Shown here: positions 47,521 to 61,699 of the stretch, in pieces
Layout: every line of letters starts with the position of its first letter
Numbering within the stretch: position 1 is the first letter of the stretch
From: Kryptolebias marmoratus
Lineage: Eukaryota; Chordata; Actinopteri; Cyprinodontiformes; Rivulidae
Direction: 5' to 3'
DNA: 64,000 nucleotides
NCBI RefSeq assembly: GCF_001649575.2
Contig: NC_051445.1
Location: 7,788,570 to 7,852,569 of the forward strand
The notes under the pieces: model-generated
Told to the model about the DNA's origin: nothing
Seen by the model: only the letters and a program-made list of their open reading frames with translations
Databases searched by the model: none
Translations under genes and position numbers: made by a program

Positions 47521-50426
47521 GGACATTGGGGACGAGGGGGGAAAGAGAGTAAGGGATGCACCAAGCAGAAAAAAAGGTCAGCCCCCATTCCAGTTTAACA
47601 AACAATAGCTATCCTGATAGAGGGCTCTCAGTGGCACGGACACACAGATAGAGACACACAGAGGAGAGAAAAGATTATGGAGCTGTATGCAACATAGAGA
47701 TACGGATGAGCCAAGCAGGTGATAACACACTGAAATAGTTATGTCTATATATGGTGGTTGTTTGAATTGTTCACCCAGCAGTTTCATTATTTGTCTCCTT
47801 CATTTCAAGAGGGGTAGGCCAGGGCCTTCAGGCCTTCCTAACACACGTCAATGAAGAACTGTAGCCAGCTAGCCCCCCAGCCTGCCATAGACCTATTCAT
47901 CTTGTGCAAAGCACACAAAAGAGCAGACCATGAGCCACATTCTTGACATCCAACCTCATCACCCCCACTACCCTCCTGCCTCCAGCCCTGACTCGCAACC
48001 CTCCCCCAGTGCCTCCCATTATCCAGGGCAGACAGGAGCTGCTGTGCTACTAACTGGCTGGCTGGATCCCTGGTTTGTTGAAGATGTTTTGTTGGAAGAA
48101 GGGGTGTGGGGAGGGTAGGCAGGGAGAGAGGGGGCAGGGATGTTTTTTTTCTTGCAGCTAATTGACTCACCTCACACATGTCAGAAGGAGTTGGGTCTGT
48201 AGTGGGACTAAAGCACCCATTGACACTTTTTCCTCTCCCCATACAAACATAACGCCCCATTACAACAAAGCACAGAGGGAAAGACTGCGCACATGCCTGC
48301 ACACTTGCATGCCCAGCTACCTGTGGTCTTCCCATCTGTTTCTTTCACACACACCTTTTTAGTAAACAGATCTATCCCTGTGTCAGTCAAGGGAATCAGG
48401 AGTGGGGTTTATTCACTTTCCAAAACAAATCTTGAGGTCTAAATATGACAGTTCCAGCTTCACAAAAACATTAGGTATCCTGGACACAATGATACCAGAT
48501 TGTTCTGGGCATAATTTAATTTTTCTCTTTACCATCTGTGAAGCCTCCCTAACTGTGGAACAGATGCAGGTCTCATCTACTGATACATTGGTGCAACAAC
48601 ACTTGAGGCAGTTCAAACACTGTATAACCTGTGAAGTGACCTATTTTCAGGCTGAGGTTTCATGTCACCCCATGTTAGCCCACTGCGATTCCATTTCCTC
48701 CATGAACACACTGCAGAATTCAAATGTCTTCTCTAAATGTCCAAACCACTGACAGTTCTGTGCGTTGAGTGTGCACGCCTGTCATTGTGTTCATCTGTTT
48801 GTGTATTCCACAGACTGCTAAACAGCTGAGCCCAAATTGAAAGTCAGTGCTGCCATTCTGTATATTTACTGTATGACTCACTCGCAGCAGAAATCTGTTT
48901 GGACAGTTATTATTCAAGCCAGTTACAACATTTCTGACAGCAGAAAAAAAATGATTAGAATGTTAAATGAAATGGAAATGTATTAAAGAAATAGAGTGGT
49001 GGACTGATTTGATGTTAAAATAAAGATGATTGTGCTTCTTTTAGTTTCTAGCATGATAGTTAAAGCATAAAGCCTTTTAAAGTAGAGGTAAACAAACTAA
49101 AACAGATTAAATAATTTGCTGCTGTGTGTACATGTTTATCTTTACTGCTCAAATTGCTATGATGTACACAGTAAGGTAGTACCTCACTGAGCTGTGACTG
49201 TTAGAGACTGGTAGGAGACACAACATTGCAAGAAAATATGCAAATTTTCTTTTGGAAACACACTGAATGACAAGTTTGCATGTCATTCAGTCAAATGAAT
49301 GGTCAAAATTGGGTCAAAATTTGCTGGGGAGTGTGCATACAACTCTTCAAAAAAATATAGCTCCAGCGCCTTAGAATATCAGAAACTAAACTGAAAATGG
49401 TTCAAGACAGGTTCCAGATGCCTGCGATAACTCTGTGACAATTTCAAGAGACAATTTGTCTCACAAACTTTTCAAACATGTCCAAAATTCCTGCAACATA
49501 AAATAAGGATTGTGACTCAGCCAAAGAAATAGAGAACCCCAGCAAATATTTTGTGACATTTTGGAAACTCCCTCACAAATGCTGTTCACATTTGTTATCA
49601 ACAATCACAGCCCAGTGATATACTTACCTTTACTTCCCAGGGGATTTCACTGCAGGTAGTAATATCTCTGAACTATCTCTCAATGAAGAGATATTATGAC
49701 TCTGTAACTTACAGGTTATGATTTCCATAGTCATAATATTCTGACACCGTTGGATTGTTTTTATTGTTTTTGACTGAACTGTGGAAGTTAGTCTGTACAG
49801 ATGCACTGAATTTTATCTGTCTTCTAAGGATGTAAAAACCAAACAATTTTGCCTTTTGTCAATCTACAAATGCTGCTGCCAGCATCAGATTATTTATGTA
49901 AAATGCTTAATGTGTGTATTCATATAGTCAGCTCTATCCACTCCTGATGCCCAGATTGCAGAGAGAGACCTCATACATTTACCTATGCACTAAAAAAACA
50001 TGTAACTGTTTCGTCAGCACTTTACTGCTTTATTTGATAATAGTTTGGGGATTTGTAGATTTTCTGAGACACCCATCCTCCTGAGGCACATTTAGGAATC
50101 CTACTGTACGACCAAGAAAACACAAATCATGCATTATTGATTTCCCCCAAAAGCTCTGTGCCGAGCTGCAGCTCTCCCTGTGACCTTTGTCCACTGGTCC
50201 TCCCATCATGAGGTCTGTTAATGGTGGAGCCACATCCTACTCCTACACGAGTGCTGACAGCTAGACATACCCATCAGGAAACAACAAGTTCTCCTTCCTG
50301 ACCGAGAAGCATATCTGTGTTACACCATCCCTTGAATATTGAGCAATGTCCCAGGGAGCAGATGTCGTTGCGGGTTAACACATATGTTGTGTGCACATGT
50401 CTTCAGCGCAGACATAAGCACATATA

Positions 50427-50447
50427 CACACACACACACACACACTC
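50427..50447. repeat. (CA)n microsatellite
   Basis: A short CA dinucleotide run. Confidence 0.9.
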
Positions 50448-52689
50448 ACACAACAGGCAAACCCACTGCCCACTAAAGCTGGTCTGCCTGTCCTCTTCCT
50501 GTTTTTCCACTCACCCACACTGTTGTCACTCTGGCCAGGAAGCTGTGGGAGAGATACGCTTGACAAAGTCTCTCTTTATTAAATTGGCAAAGAGTATCTG
50601 TAGTGCTTTTGGAGTCAGTGTATGTGTGTGTTTCAGAGAGGAAAAGAAGAAGAGCAAGCACTATTGAAATGGGGGTGGGGACCTAAGCCAAGGGCTAAAG
50701 GCTTATCCAAGATCTACTCTAGGCTCATCCCTGGATATTGCTATTTGAAACCATGAATCAAGAACAGAAGATGCAGAAAATACATAATAAAAACCTAAAG
50801 ACCAAGAATAACATATACCAAGAATTATATCCCATCAAAGCAAACATTTTGCTAGCATTACCATTGTAAGAAAATGCAGTTTTTATCTAATGTAACCATG
50901 ACTTATGTGGAAAACAGACATTGGTATAACTTAATTTAATTAGAATTACTGTGATCGAGGGATTTTAAAATTGGAAGACAGCTTTTAAATTCCAATTTTG
51001 TTTATTTGCGTTTGTTTCATTGACCCGTTGCAAGCCGTTTTGACAGTGGTGACCTTTGAAAACTAAGAATGATTTTATTATATTAGCTTTGCTCATTACA
51101 CAACCCCACTATGTCTAAATCCACAGAAAAGAGCTGTGGTTGGAACAAACGCATTTCTTCAAAAGCAGAACAGTTTTTGGTTTTGTACCATTCAAAACAT
51201 TTTTGATGCCAAATCATCTCATACTATCACTTGGTCAACACCACATGTGAAATAAACAGCTAATGATTTGATTCCTGTCTCACAGGAAAGAAAGCTTTAT
51301 CTACAGTACAGCTTTCTAAGAACCCATTCAAACCTGGAACTAACATTTGTCTTGGGTGATCTAATCACACTTGGATGGTGCTAAATACAGGTGTGAATGC
51401 TTTCAATATGGATAAAAGACGTCTTCACTCAGACTGCCGTTTTAGGTTGTCTAGAACCTTTTATTCTAATTAATTTAGTAGTCTGAATGCAATTTGTCCC
51501 GTGCCACACTGAACTGATGAGTCTCCACACAAGCAGATGACTTTTTACTTGGATGCCTCTCAGTGCTAAATAACTTAAGATAAATCAAACACCATCCTTG
51601 AGATTATTCTGAATGTGTGGGTTTTTTTTTTTGCTTATTGTTTTTTGGCAAAAAATTTAATTAAACTTTTATCAAAATTGTTAAAAAGGAAAAACATCCA
51701 TTCTGCTGGAATTTAATCACTCAGTGGATTACCAGGAATCTGTGTTGAAAGTTTTCTCTGTTGTTTAAAGTTTTCTCTGATTGTTTTTAGAGCTGATGAG
51801 ATCCGCTGTGGTCAACCTAAGATACAGTAAAAGCTACTGTGTTAATCCCAGAGCACCAATCTCAGCAGCACTATGTTCCATTATAGTCATCTAATAAAAC
51901 AGAGCACTGATGTTACAGTATGTTCCCAGTAAAGCTGTGTAGAAAACTGCTGAAGGCTGCCAGCTCACTGTCAAATGTTTTACCATGGTGGAGCTTTAGG
52001 AGTTAAAACCTTCATTGTTTTTGCCCTGAAACGTAACTTTGTGAAGCCACAAATCATTCTACACTTTTTTTTTTCATCATATTGTGTGTGTTAGGTAATT
52101 AAACTCATTAAGGGCTTCACAACTATCAATCATGTTGATGTCAAAATAATAACGTAGTTCATGTGACTGAACGTATTTCTGATTTCTGATCAGAAACATC
52201 AGCAGACCTTCTGTCATACTGTTTGTGCTCAGCTGACAGCCCACTGTGTGACATGACTGATGTTTGTTTTTATTGCATGTAGAGCGTGTAACTGAGACCT
52301 GTTTACTCCAGATGAATTTTAATGCCAGACGTACTTAGAGCTGTTCACTAGTGACTGTATCAGCCAGAGTGCACGTTAGTGCCAGGTCAGAACAGCTTTT
52401 AGAAGACTAAATTTCAGAAATTTCAACTGATAATTCATAAAGTTTAGGCTCTAATGTCACAAACAGAACTACAAAAATGCAAGTTGTTTGATATCTTCAG
52501 CAATTTTCAAGCAAATGTTTAAAATATTGAATTTTTAAAAAAATATTTTAAATTAAGATATAGTCATAATATTGTTTATGTTTATTATTATGTTCGTGGG
52601 TCTGTGATTTGTTCAAGCTTGCATTAACTTTTATTTAAAATAAGAAAGAACATTTTAGAGCATAAAAATAAAAACATTTTCAGTTAATT

Positions 52690-53143
52690 TGTCAGGATTC
52701 GGTTTTACTGTGTGTTTCTTTTTGTATTTAATGTTTGATTCTGGTTTCTTTTGGTTTGGGTTTATTGTTGTCTTCACATTTGTCTTGTTCTCTGTCCCTC
52801 TCTCATCATTCACTTCTCCTCAGTCTATCTCTTGTCTGCCTGCCACACCCATCCACACCTGCCCCAAGTTTTGTAATCATCTCACCTGTGCCAACTTCCC
52901 CTAATTACCTCCTGTCTTTAAAAACCTGGTCATCTCCTCCTCTTACTTACTGGTCTGTTGGCGCTTCATGTGCTGTCTGGTTGTCACTTTCGTCTTGTGT
53001 CTCAGTTTTGGGTTTGGTTATGTTTGGTTTTGCTGCCACGTCAGCCTTTGTTTTTGATTATCAAAATAAAAATTTTGATAAGTTACTTTTTTGAAAGATG
53101 AGTCTGTGCTCTGGGTTCGCCTCCTTCTCCACCCAACATGACT
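52690..53143 (+). mobile_element. Solo LTR-like element, second copy (454 bp)
   Basis: It has the same start (TGTCAGG) and nearly the same end as 3810-4265. It shares long phrases such as 'tttggttttgctgccacgtc' and 'ctctgggttcgcctccttct'. It carries a TATA-like word before 'cctggtcat' near 52920 and an AATAAA. The last base of the right terminus is changed and no clear target duplication remains. Open frames over it are not genes. Confidence 0.75.
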
Positions 53144-53164
53144 AACTTCAACATTAGCAACAAA

Positions 53165-53415
53165 AATAGACTAATTGGGAATAAAAAGAACTGTTGGAGT
53201 CAACCCCTTCTGTCTGCTAGCAAAATATCTCATCAAACACTGGATAGATTTTTAAAAAAATACTTTCCACAACTAATCAATGTTAGCAAACACAAAAATG
53301 GCTATGCCTTTGTCAGTTTTCCAGATGCGGAGCTAAACTTTTGTGTGGTAGCAGCTGACAGTTATCCCCACCACATAATAGATCACAATAAGTTTTTGTT
53401 TAAACTACTTTGAAA
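53165..53415 (+). repeat. Interspersed repeat family A, copy 7 (fragment)
   Basis: One internal unit ('tgttggagtcaaccccttct', 'gcaaaatatctcatcaaaca', 'gtggtagcagctgacagt') directly after the second LTR copy. Confidence 0.65.
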
Positions 53416-56400
53416 TGGGAGGTTTTGTACACAGCAATTTGTTTTTTCTTTAAGAGAAATTATTTAGGTTTGTTAGTTTGGTTAGTTGGTTAATTAACCT
53501 TTTGGTGATTTTGTTTAGTTGTTTGAACACAAGTGGTACAACAATTTAATCAGTACAAAATGTTGTAATGTTATTTCTGTTACGGGCGGCTTCCACAACC
53601 ACATGCAGGAGATAACGACTAGGAGGACAAGAGACAAGATAAGGCATTATGCTCTGTGGTCAGGGAGTACAGCCCCTTCTCCATCCTCTGCTCTTCCTCC
53701 ACTCTTTGTCCCTCTTATCAGCAGCTTCTGTGTTGACCTCCACCCTGCTGCTCAGCGCTAGTCAGGAGAGAAAGCAGCATGGGACTAGAACCAGTACAAG
53801 TGAACACTGCTGGAAACATTCTCTAATGCACTTCACACATAAAAAGAATTTCGAAAAAGTGTAAGTTACATAACAGACATTTTTGTGTGCACTACTAAGC
53901 CAAGCCAGGACACACTGTTATGTTTTTTTTATTCTGCTTTACAGGATTATTTTAGGACTATCCTACTGCAGATATTGGTTGACAACGAATTTCTAAAAAG
54001 CTCAAAAATGTCATTATTTGCTCAACATTTTTTATTCTAAACATCTCTGCAAATACACATTTAAACTTGCTCCTCTCTAGTAATGGACACATAACTAAAA
54101 GTCATATGCTTACTGAATCCAAAAGACCAGCAATTGCACTTGCGACACTTTACGTATAATTCACAAGCATTAACATAAAAAATGACAAAAATGACACAAA
54201 TCACAAAAATGACAAGAAGACTTGACACTTCCCTTTTTTATTTCTGGAAGCACGACTTATATCCAAAAATGGGAACATGAAGTTGAGTTCCCATTTGCAC
54301 CAATAAGAAGAATGCAAGTTAAAACTTTAATAAGTCATCTTTCTTGTAATCACCATTTTGTAAAGTGCCATTTAGTGCCAGGAATTGAAATACTAACAAT
54401 AACCAAACAACACTGTTGGAGAAACGTTTTTGAAATGTTACACAATTTCCAGCAAAAAAGAGTTGCAACTAAATGGAAAATCAACAATAGATTTGTTCCA
54501 AACGTGACAAACATGCCCTCTTTTTTTTCAGCAATGGCTTCACGCCAACCATAAGAGCAGAACAGATCATTCCCAGCTCTTACTAAAAGGACAACGATGG
54601 CTTTATCACTGATGAGGTGCCACAAGCTGCCTCCTGTTGGGATTTCCTGGCAAAGTGGTGGCTTGGATGCACACTTCCTCATACACATGAACAAATATTG
54701 CTGCCTCTTTGGTTGGCTTTGTTGTACTTTTATTCTCCTTTATCCGAGCTGACGAATCCAACTTTAGGTACGACTCACCAGGTGTGACTACAAGAAACAG
54801 ACAAGTTGTGAACATGAGAAAGACAGCTCTGAATCTGTCATAGCTGCTTGATTTACTGGCTGCCTGCAAGTTATTTGGCAGGAGCACAGAGTAAGCGTGT
54901 GAGCTGTTCTCATGTTCAGACATCAGGCTTTATGTGACTCATTAAGTGACAATTTCTACATTAAACTGAGATATTAGAAACGTCTCTGATAGAAAACAAA
55001 ATGCATTACATAAGTGCAAAACACTTTTGCTGTATCTCTTCATAGCCTTCCACGACAAGAGGAATGTCTTTGACATCAAACTCTTTCACTCTCAAACCAT
55101 TTCACTGACAAAACAGACAGATCAGAGGGTTTTGCAGATGGCAGTTCCTGGGTTCAATTGTGTTTAGCACAGAAGGAGCAAAAAAGTCCCTACAGTTGGG
55201 GAGTCTTTGTCTTTTTCTCCTTTTGACTTATTTCTTTGTTTCTTGCCATAATACAGCTACACCTAGACTCACCAAGGCTTCTCAAAATCCCTGCAGCGTC
55301 CACGGGAAGCTGTGGAATCAATACACTTCAAGAGCTAAATTGTTTGCTGGCCATTGATTGTGTAGAATCTACATCTCTGTAATTCAATCCACCTCATAAC
55401 AACCAATTATTGTTTCTTGTGCTGCGAATCCCAGAGTTTGAGTCCCTCATAGCCTTGATTTGATTTCCATATGGGCAAATCAATACATTGATGCTTCATT
55501 TGTTTTCCTTGGCAGACCTTTACATGTGTAAGGCTAAATACTTAAGTGGGTATGAGTTTGTAGCGGTAAAAAAAAAACTGAACATACAACAGAGCCTTAC
55601 TTGGAGGATATCACACAATTCTACCTGTTGTAAACCAAAGCCAGGAGTAACTCATACATGTACTCCCTTTATCAGGCATTACATGACCTTTAAATACTGT
55701 TAATACATTTATACGATAAAAACACTGGTCCATGACTGTGAAAATGAAGATCAATGAGCACAGGTCTGAGAACTGTTATAAGATGCATACTTTTCAAAGT
55801 TTTGTGCACTGACTATTAAGCTAAAAGTTGTAATAATACACAAGTCCTCATGGCTATATGTGTAGATTCTATCCATCATAAAATTATAGAATCTTTTGGT
55901 GAACTGGATCAGCAAGAAATAAAAAATAAAAGCATGATTCTACATGTAAAAGTTTAAAATAGAAAATGAAATCGATGACTTTTTGCCATGGGCTGCACAA
56001 TGACACAACAAGGTCTTTAGTTTGAAATCCATTATAATCTGTAAGGAACATGCATGTTAGGTTAATTGCAGATTCAAAATTGGCCCTGATTGTGTGAATG
56101 TAGGTTGATGTAGGTTGATGTCAATTGCAAGCTATATAGGTACCACTTACATATTACAAAAGGTTTTCCCACTGAAGTGGTTCTAGTGCTGTAAACCAAG
56201 GCTGGTATCAGAGGCTAGGAACTGGTTTGATTTTTCTCAGTCGGAGTACCACCACAGAGCCATGTCATTACATCACAATAAATGTCTCTTCAGTGTATTT
56301 TTGATCCTTGCTGTGGTGTAATCTCAATGCATGTAGAAGACCACGTTCTAAAGACGACCATTTCTTTATCTGCAGAGTTCTCTGCATCTGTCTTGTTGTT

Positions 56401-57639
56401 CCTACAAACAGATGTCTTGATCTCACTAGTTCCTAAACTGTTTTAAACAACATTCCATGTTTGTGAGCACTTTTCACAATGCCAGAGGACTATTTCCATC
56501 CTTTTATTGGTATTTTAAAACAGGCCTGCAAATAAGGTTTCTACATGCTGTTTCAAGCAGAGAAGCATTCAAGTAACTCTTTCTAGGTACTTTCTATCTT
56601 CAGAATGGGGATTATACACTTTTTGTGATAAAAAATAAAATGACTTCACTGTTTTGAAATCCACCTTCCCAGCCTTCATTGTACAATAACTTAATATTCT
56701 ATGCAACAATTACAACCATGAATTACCTGAGGAATCTCTTCTCCTCGTACTAAAGAGAGGAGAAGAAGCCATTTGACCTGAAGGCCACAGGAGGGTGAAT
56801 AATTATTACAGAAAGAGGTGCAATCTTTTCCATAAATGTCTTTATAAAATTCCCAAGTGTTAAAATATATCCCATATGTACTGGACAGATGATGATTACT
56901 CTGTTAACATTTTAATGGTAGGGTGAGTAACTTCTGGCTGCACTGAGGTGAGCCTTCTCAGTGTAATCTCTCCAGATTTAAGGGCTTCAAGTGGGAATGC
57001 TCGTAAATAATGTTTGAGCAGCTTATTTGTTTTGGGGGAGGGTCAGGGGGCTTGAGGCATTGAGTCTTGGCGTTATATATGCGTGTATATGTGATTGTAG
57101 GCACATGTTTTATTGGATAACAGGCTGAAGCATCCAAACTTCCCTTCTCCTCCTCTTCAGTAAAATCCCTGTTCTGTTTCTCCACCAAACTGATCTTTTC
57201 CTGCTCTTCATTCTTGTGAGAAGAAGCACTCAGCAGAAAGAGACATCTGCTCACTGAGAGAATGCCCTAATTATTCATGACCATTTAACCATTCAGGATT
57301 TGGTCTGTGTGGCATATGTGGAGCTTCTCATAAGTGTGTGTAAGCCATGCTTGTGACACAGTATTTTACTTGTGTTTAGTATTTAAAAACTATCATGACA
57401 TATAATAATTTTGTTTTGCCAACCAGTTCCCAGTCAATATACAGAGGGTTATAAAACAGTAAAGCTGATGATGTGCTGATTAATATCTTCTGTCCATTGT
57501 TTTATTTTCAGCATATTAATTGTTTGGATATCTGCTCTCATACCTTTGGAACGTCATAATGATTCATCTGTTTTTAAGCACTCTGTTTTTCAGGTGTGTT
57601 GGAGGAAGTGCCAATCTTAGATCCAAACAAACAATTATT

Positions 57640-58340
57640 CAAACTGCTCTGAATGCTGTTTTCTTCTTGACTTAAACCACTGTCTGTCTCTCTGCATTTT
57701 ACTTCTCCCCGCTGCCCCTCCCCTCATCTGTTTGTTCCTATCACAACAAAACCGTGTCACCGCTGTGGCTGTGGCCACGTAAATCACCCGGCTAGCATCA
57801 TCTGTTCCCAGCTGTTTACCTCCAGCCAAACAAAGGAGTCTGCCTTTTTGTTGTCGCCGGGGTGGAGTGCTGCGTCGGGCTGAGGGCTGTTATTCAACAG
57901 TGCACGCTGCTTTCCATCCCCCTCACTGAAAAGGCCAATTCAACACAGAGAATCAATGAAATGGGAGAGGAGACAAGGAGGGGAAGATGTCAATATAGGG
58001 GTGGGGGGTGAGGGGTGGACACAAGGAAACTAAAAGCAATCTCTCTTTCCCTAAGGAGCAGACAGGGCACAAAGGAGAAACATCACAAACAAACGTGAAA
58101 AGTAAATAAATTGCTGCACATTCCCTTTTCCTCTCAAGCCAGGTGCACGCAGGAGCTGTTCTCTGGGGAGGAGAGGCTGCTCAGTTTGCGTCTCCAGAGG
58201 AGGTTTAGCATGCGCCTTTAGGAGCTGCGAGGTCTCGTTTGCATCTGCAAATGAGACAGAACCCGGCTGGCCCGTGTCACCTTGGCAACAGGCCATCAGC
58301 ACCTCCTTCTCTGCTATATTAGCAGCCATGGCTGTCTGTC
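57640..58340. promoter_or_regulatory. Candidate regulatory block with RFX X-box-like motif
   Basis: A compositionally rich, non-repetitive stretch of about 0.7 kb in AT-rich DNA. It contains GTCACCTTGGCAAC at 58276-58289, two mismatches from the RFX consensus GTTRCCATGGYAAC. A minus-strand frame of 92 codons (58051-58329) crosses it; I do not recognise the product and it has no supporting splice or context evidence. Confidence 0.28.
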
Positions 58341-59455
58341 TGCTTGTCAGTCTGCACCCTGCCTCCCTCCATCCCTACTCTGCAGGCTTCATCAGCACAT
58401 CAGTGGCAGTTGAAGTGTCTACCTGACTAGACCCATTGGATCAAGCATCTCCCTTAAATCTTTTATTGAGTATGTCAAATTGAGACAAAAAACAGCATTA
58501 TAAAAGATGAATGCCTCAGGCTTTTGTGGGTGTACATTGAATCCAACTGAAAGCAAAGAATTGGCAGCAGTAACATGCTGTGGTCATGAAATTTGCATGG
58601 TGTGTCTGTGCCAAGTGATGAGAAGCTGGCAGCCTTGGATTTTAGTTCAGTTTTTTTTTTTTTTTTTTTGCATAATATGTGCTGCTGATCATTTCTGTTC
58701 TTGCTAACAAGACGTAAAGCCCCATCATGGTCAAGGATGGTTGGCTGCAGATGTTTTGGGTTCACTATTAAAAGCAAAGCTGCTGTTTCAGTGTGGTGTA
58801 TCAGCCCGAACGCTGACAAAGTGTTGCACATCATGTTTCTCTCTTCCTCTCTGGAGTTATTTTTGAACCACCCAAGAAAACCAAATGCTGTCAATCACAG
58901 TTTGTTCTGTGACAATGGTGTTTCAGTACTTGTCATCTTTTTTTTTATATTAATCTTTTCTGATGTCTCTACTGTAAACAATTAAAAGAAACTTTGTGCC
59001 AGACATTTTCTTTTCTTACCCTTTCTCCTTCATTTGGATTTTTCTTTTTAGCTTCTCACCCATCACCCATAACATGCCACATGTTTCCTGTTTATTCTTG
59101 ATACAACTGGTAGGGAAATAAAACTATGTAGTGATGGTTTAGCTTTTGGAATTTCCTCATGGCATACACTTCAAAAAAACAGAACAGTGAAAAAAACAAT
59201 AAAGTCCTAATATTTATATGCACCCTAGAAAATTGGTATATTTACAGTTAGCCATTGTCTCTTTCTTCATTAAGCTTTTTCACCAGTAACTTTTCAATAT
59301 GTTACATCCACTTGTGTTGTTATGCTCAAAAAGTAGCATTATATGCAAAACTAAACTTTAAATTTGTAACTTACTGTTCAGTCACATTGGCTATTTTTGC
59401 AAATAAATTCTAAATTTTAAATGAGGTTTAAATAACAGTTAATTTCAAGGTAAAA

Positions 59456-60235
59456 TAAAGGCCTAGAAGTCCTTGAATGGATGCATATCGCCAGTCGCCT
59501 TAATGATGATTTGAGCTTTGAACTCAAATCATCATTAGGGGATGGAGTTATAGACATTTTGGTCAAACCTTGTAAATGATGCTATGCATGATCTCATGCA
59601 ATAGTGTGAGATCTCACATGATGTGATAACACTCAGAGTATGCATTGGGAATGACTCTCAGCTACTACCACACCAAATTCTCAGCTCAATATCTAAACAA
59701 ATGACTGATTAAGAGCTATTCTTGTGTTTGTTAATGTCAACTAGCTGTGGTGGCCATCATGAATTGGGGTGACTCCAATTGTTAATCAGTTGTAGCTGTA
59801 TCTCCAATCATTAACTTCCAAGAGTTTCATTGTCCAGTGATTCATAAGAAATTTTGCTAACAGACAGATATGTTCAACACCAACAGCTAATGCCAATGTT
59901 TTTAACAAAAATTTTGTGCAATGTGTAGTCCTCAAAATATGTGTTGGGCATAAAGCTCAGCCACTACCACACCAACGTTTAGCTCAGTATCTGTACAGCT
60001 GATTGAATTTTTTGCCATTTTTGTGTTTGCTTGGTTAACTTAACTGTGACAGCTATCTTCAATGAGGTCAACTCCAAAAGTTAATCAGTTGCAGATGTTC
60101 ATTCAGTTATTACTGTCTGAGAGTTTCATTAAAACTTGTCTGCTGGTTCATGAACTTGCTAATGCTACAGATAAACACATAGAAACAGGCAAAAACATGA
60201 TCACCTTTTGCCTTTGGCAGCAGGTGATAATGAAT
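59456..60235 (-). repeat. Interspersed repeat family A, copy 8
   Basis: It begins with the terminal motif ('aaggcctagaagtccttgaa'), contains two internal units in reverse sense, and ends 'gcctttggcagcaggtgata'. A 15-bp inverted repeat (59501-59515 and 59523-59537) lies near its left end. Confidence 0.75.
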
Positions 60236-60394
60236 TGATGGGCTCAAACCTCAATTTTACTGATTTTACTAATAACTTTTTGTCTTTTGACCTGACCGTT
60301 AACAGTAACATTGCACACAAGGATTTGCTCAGAGTAAAATACTTCTAGGTAAATATGACCTTATTGAGTATTCACCTAAAAACATGGTCCCAAA

Positions 60395-60665
60395 CCTACT
60401 GACCTTTGTGCCTGTGAGAGCAATGTGCTTATGTTTGCCTTGGCAACCGGTGTAACACTAATCCCAGCACAGCAGCCGCAGGGTGTGTAACTTAATCACA
60501 TCCGGTGTGATTGGCAACACTGATGAATGTCCACTTTGTTTGCACAGCCCATTCATTCCTCCTCTTCATGCTGGATACAACCAAGACTAAATTTAATTAA
60601 ACAATGCCATCCCTGCGCCTGGTTCTGTCCCATTAGCACAAAGAAATTCATGTCTCTGTGTGTCC
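60395..60665. promoter_or_regulatory. Candidate conserved non-coding element
   Basis: A non-repetitive block with 'ggcaaccggtgtaacactaa' and 'aatttaattaaacaatgcca' and no open frame. It is bounded by a family A repeat on one side. Conservation was not tested. Confidence 0.25.
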
Positions 60666-61699
60666 TGCAGCAAGTATGCATTTCTTTTTCTCACGTGTAA
60701 GTATCTATCCTCCCACTCATGTGACCCATTTTTTAGATATCTCATAATGAGCCGCACCTTCTGCCGTCTTGACTGATTTTTTTGTCACAGGTCATAGCCC
60801 ATATTTGTGGGCATTGTGCTGTAAACCTGTTTCAGTGCTCACTGACTTTTTGATGTGATAGGATCATTTTTAGAGATGAAAACAAATTGGAAAAATATCA
60901 ATGCAACAGTAAGTACTGACAAAAAATGTTTTTTTCTTGTTAAACGTGATCCATGTTCAGTGCGGTCCAGGTAACCTAGATCATAACATAAAAAATGTGA
61001 TATATTGCAATAGAGAGGGCGAAAAGATTATCCCATTGTGTCTGGATTTTGTTACAAAAATCAAGAAAGGCAGAGCTGTTATTAAAATGCAATTTAAACA
61101 ATTTTAACCATGTAACTGATGCAAATAATACAAAAATAGTCAGACAGAGATGTTGTGACCACTAGTAAAGCTGTTTTACTTTATTTATTTGGATAAGGAT
61201 TTACTTGCATCCAAGTGGCAGACATGTTAACATCAGAAGGTGAAGATTTTCATAACCTTTACGCTACAAAGGCACGGGCTCTGCTTTTTTTTATACAGCA
61301 GGTCTTCTTTCACTGAGTTGTATCACTTTCACTGAACCGGCGTTCAGATGACATTCAGGTGGATTTGATCTGCTCATTATAAAGGGAAACTTGGCATCAA
61401 AGGTAACTGGAAGTGACTGAAGTCAGATTGTTATTCTATGCAAAGTGGGGCTTTCTCGTCTCGGCAACAAATCTTGGCTAGCCCTCAGGTTTGTAAGGGT
61501 TTTCAAGGCACTGCACTGAAACTTACAACACATTTCAAAAACTGGATCCAAAGCAGGTTTGGGTAGGCTAAGAGAGAACAAAACATCAGAAGATCAAAAC
61601 ACAGAGCTTTATTCAATGAAAGAAAGAAAAGCAGCTTCATCGCAGTTCAGGATGGCTAAGTGGATTTTCTAAAAAACAAATAAACAATTGAATAAATAA

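Noticed and set aside
52735..53094. 119-codon frame on +
   Set aside because: It lies inside the second LTR copy.
58475..58894. 139-codon frame on -
   Set aside because: It contains a homopolymer-encoded lysine run, no recognisable domain, and no splice or regulatory context.
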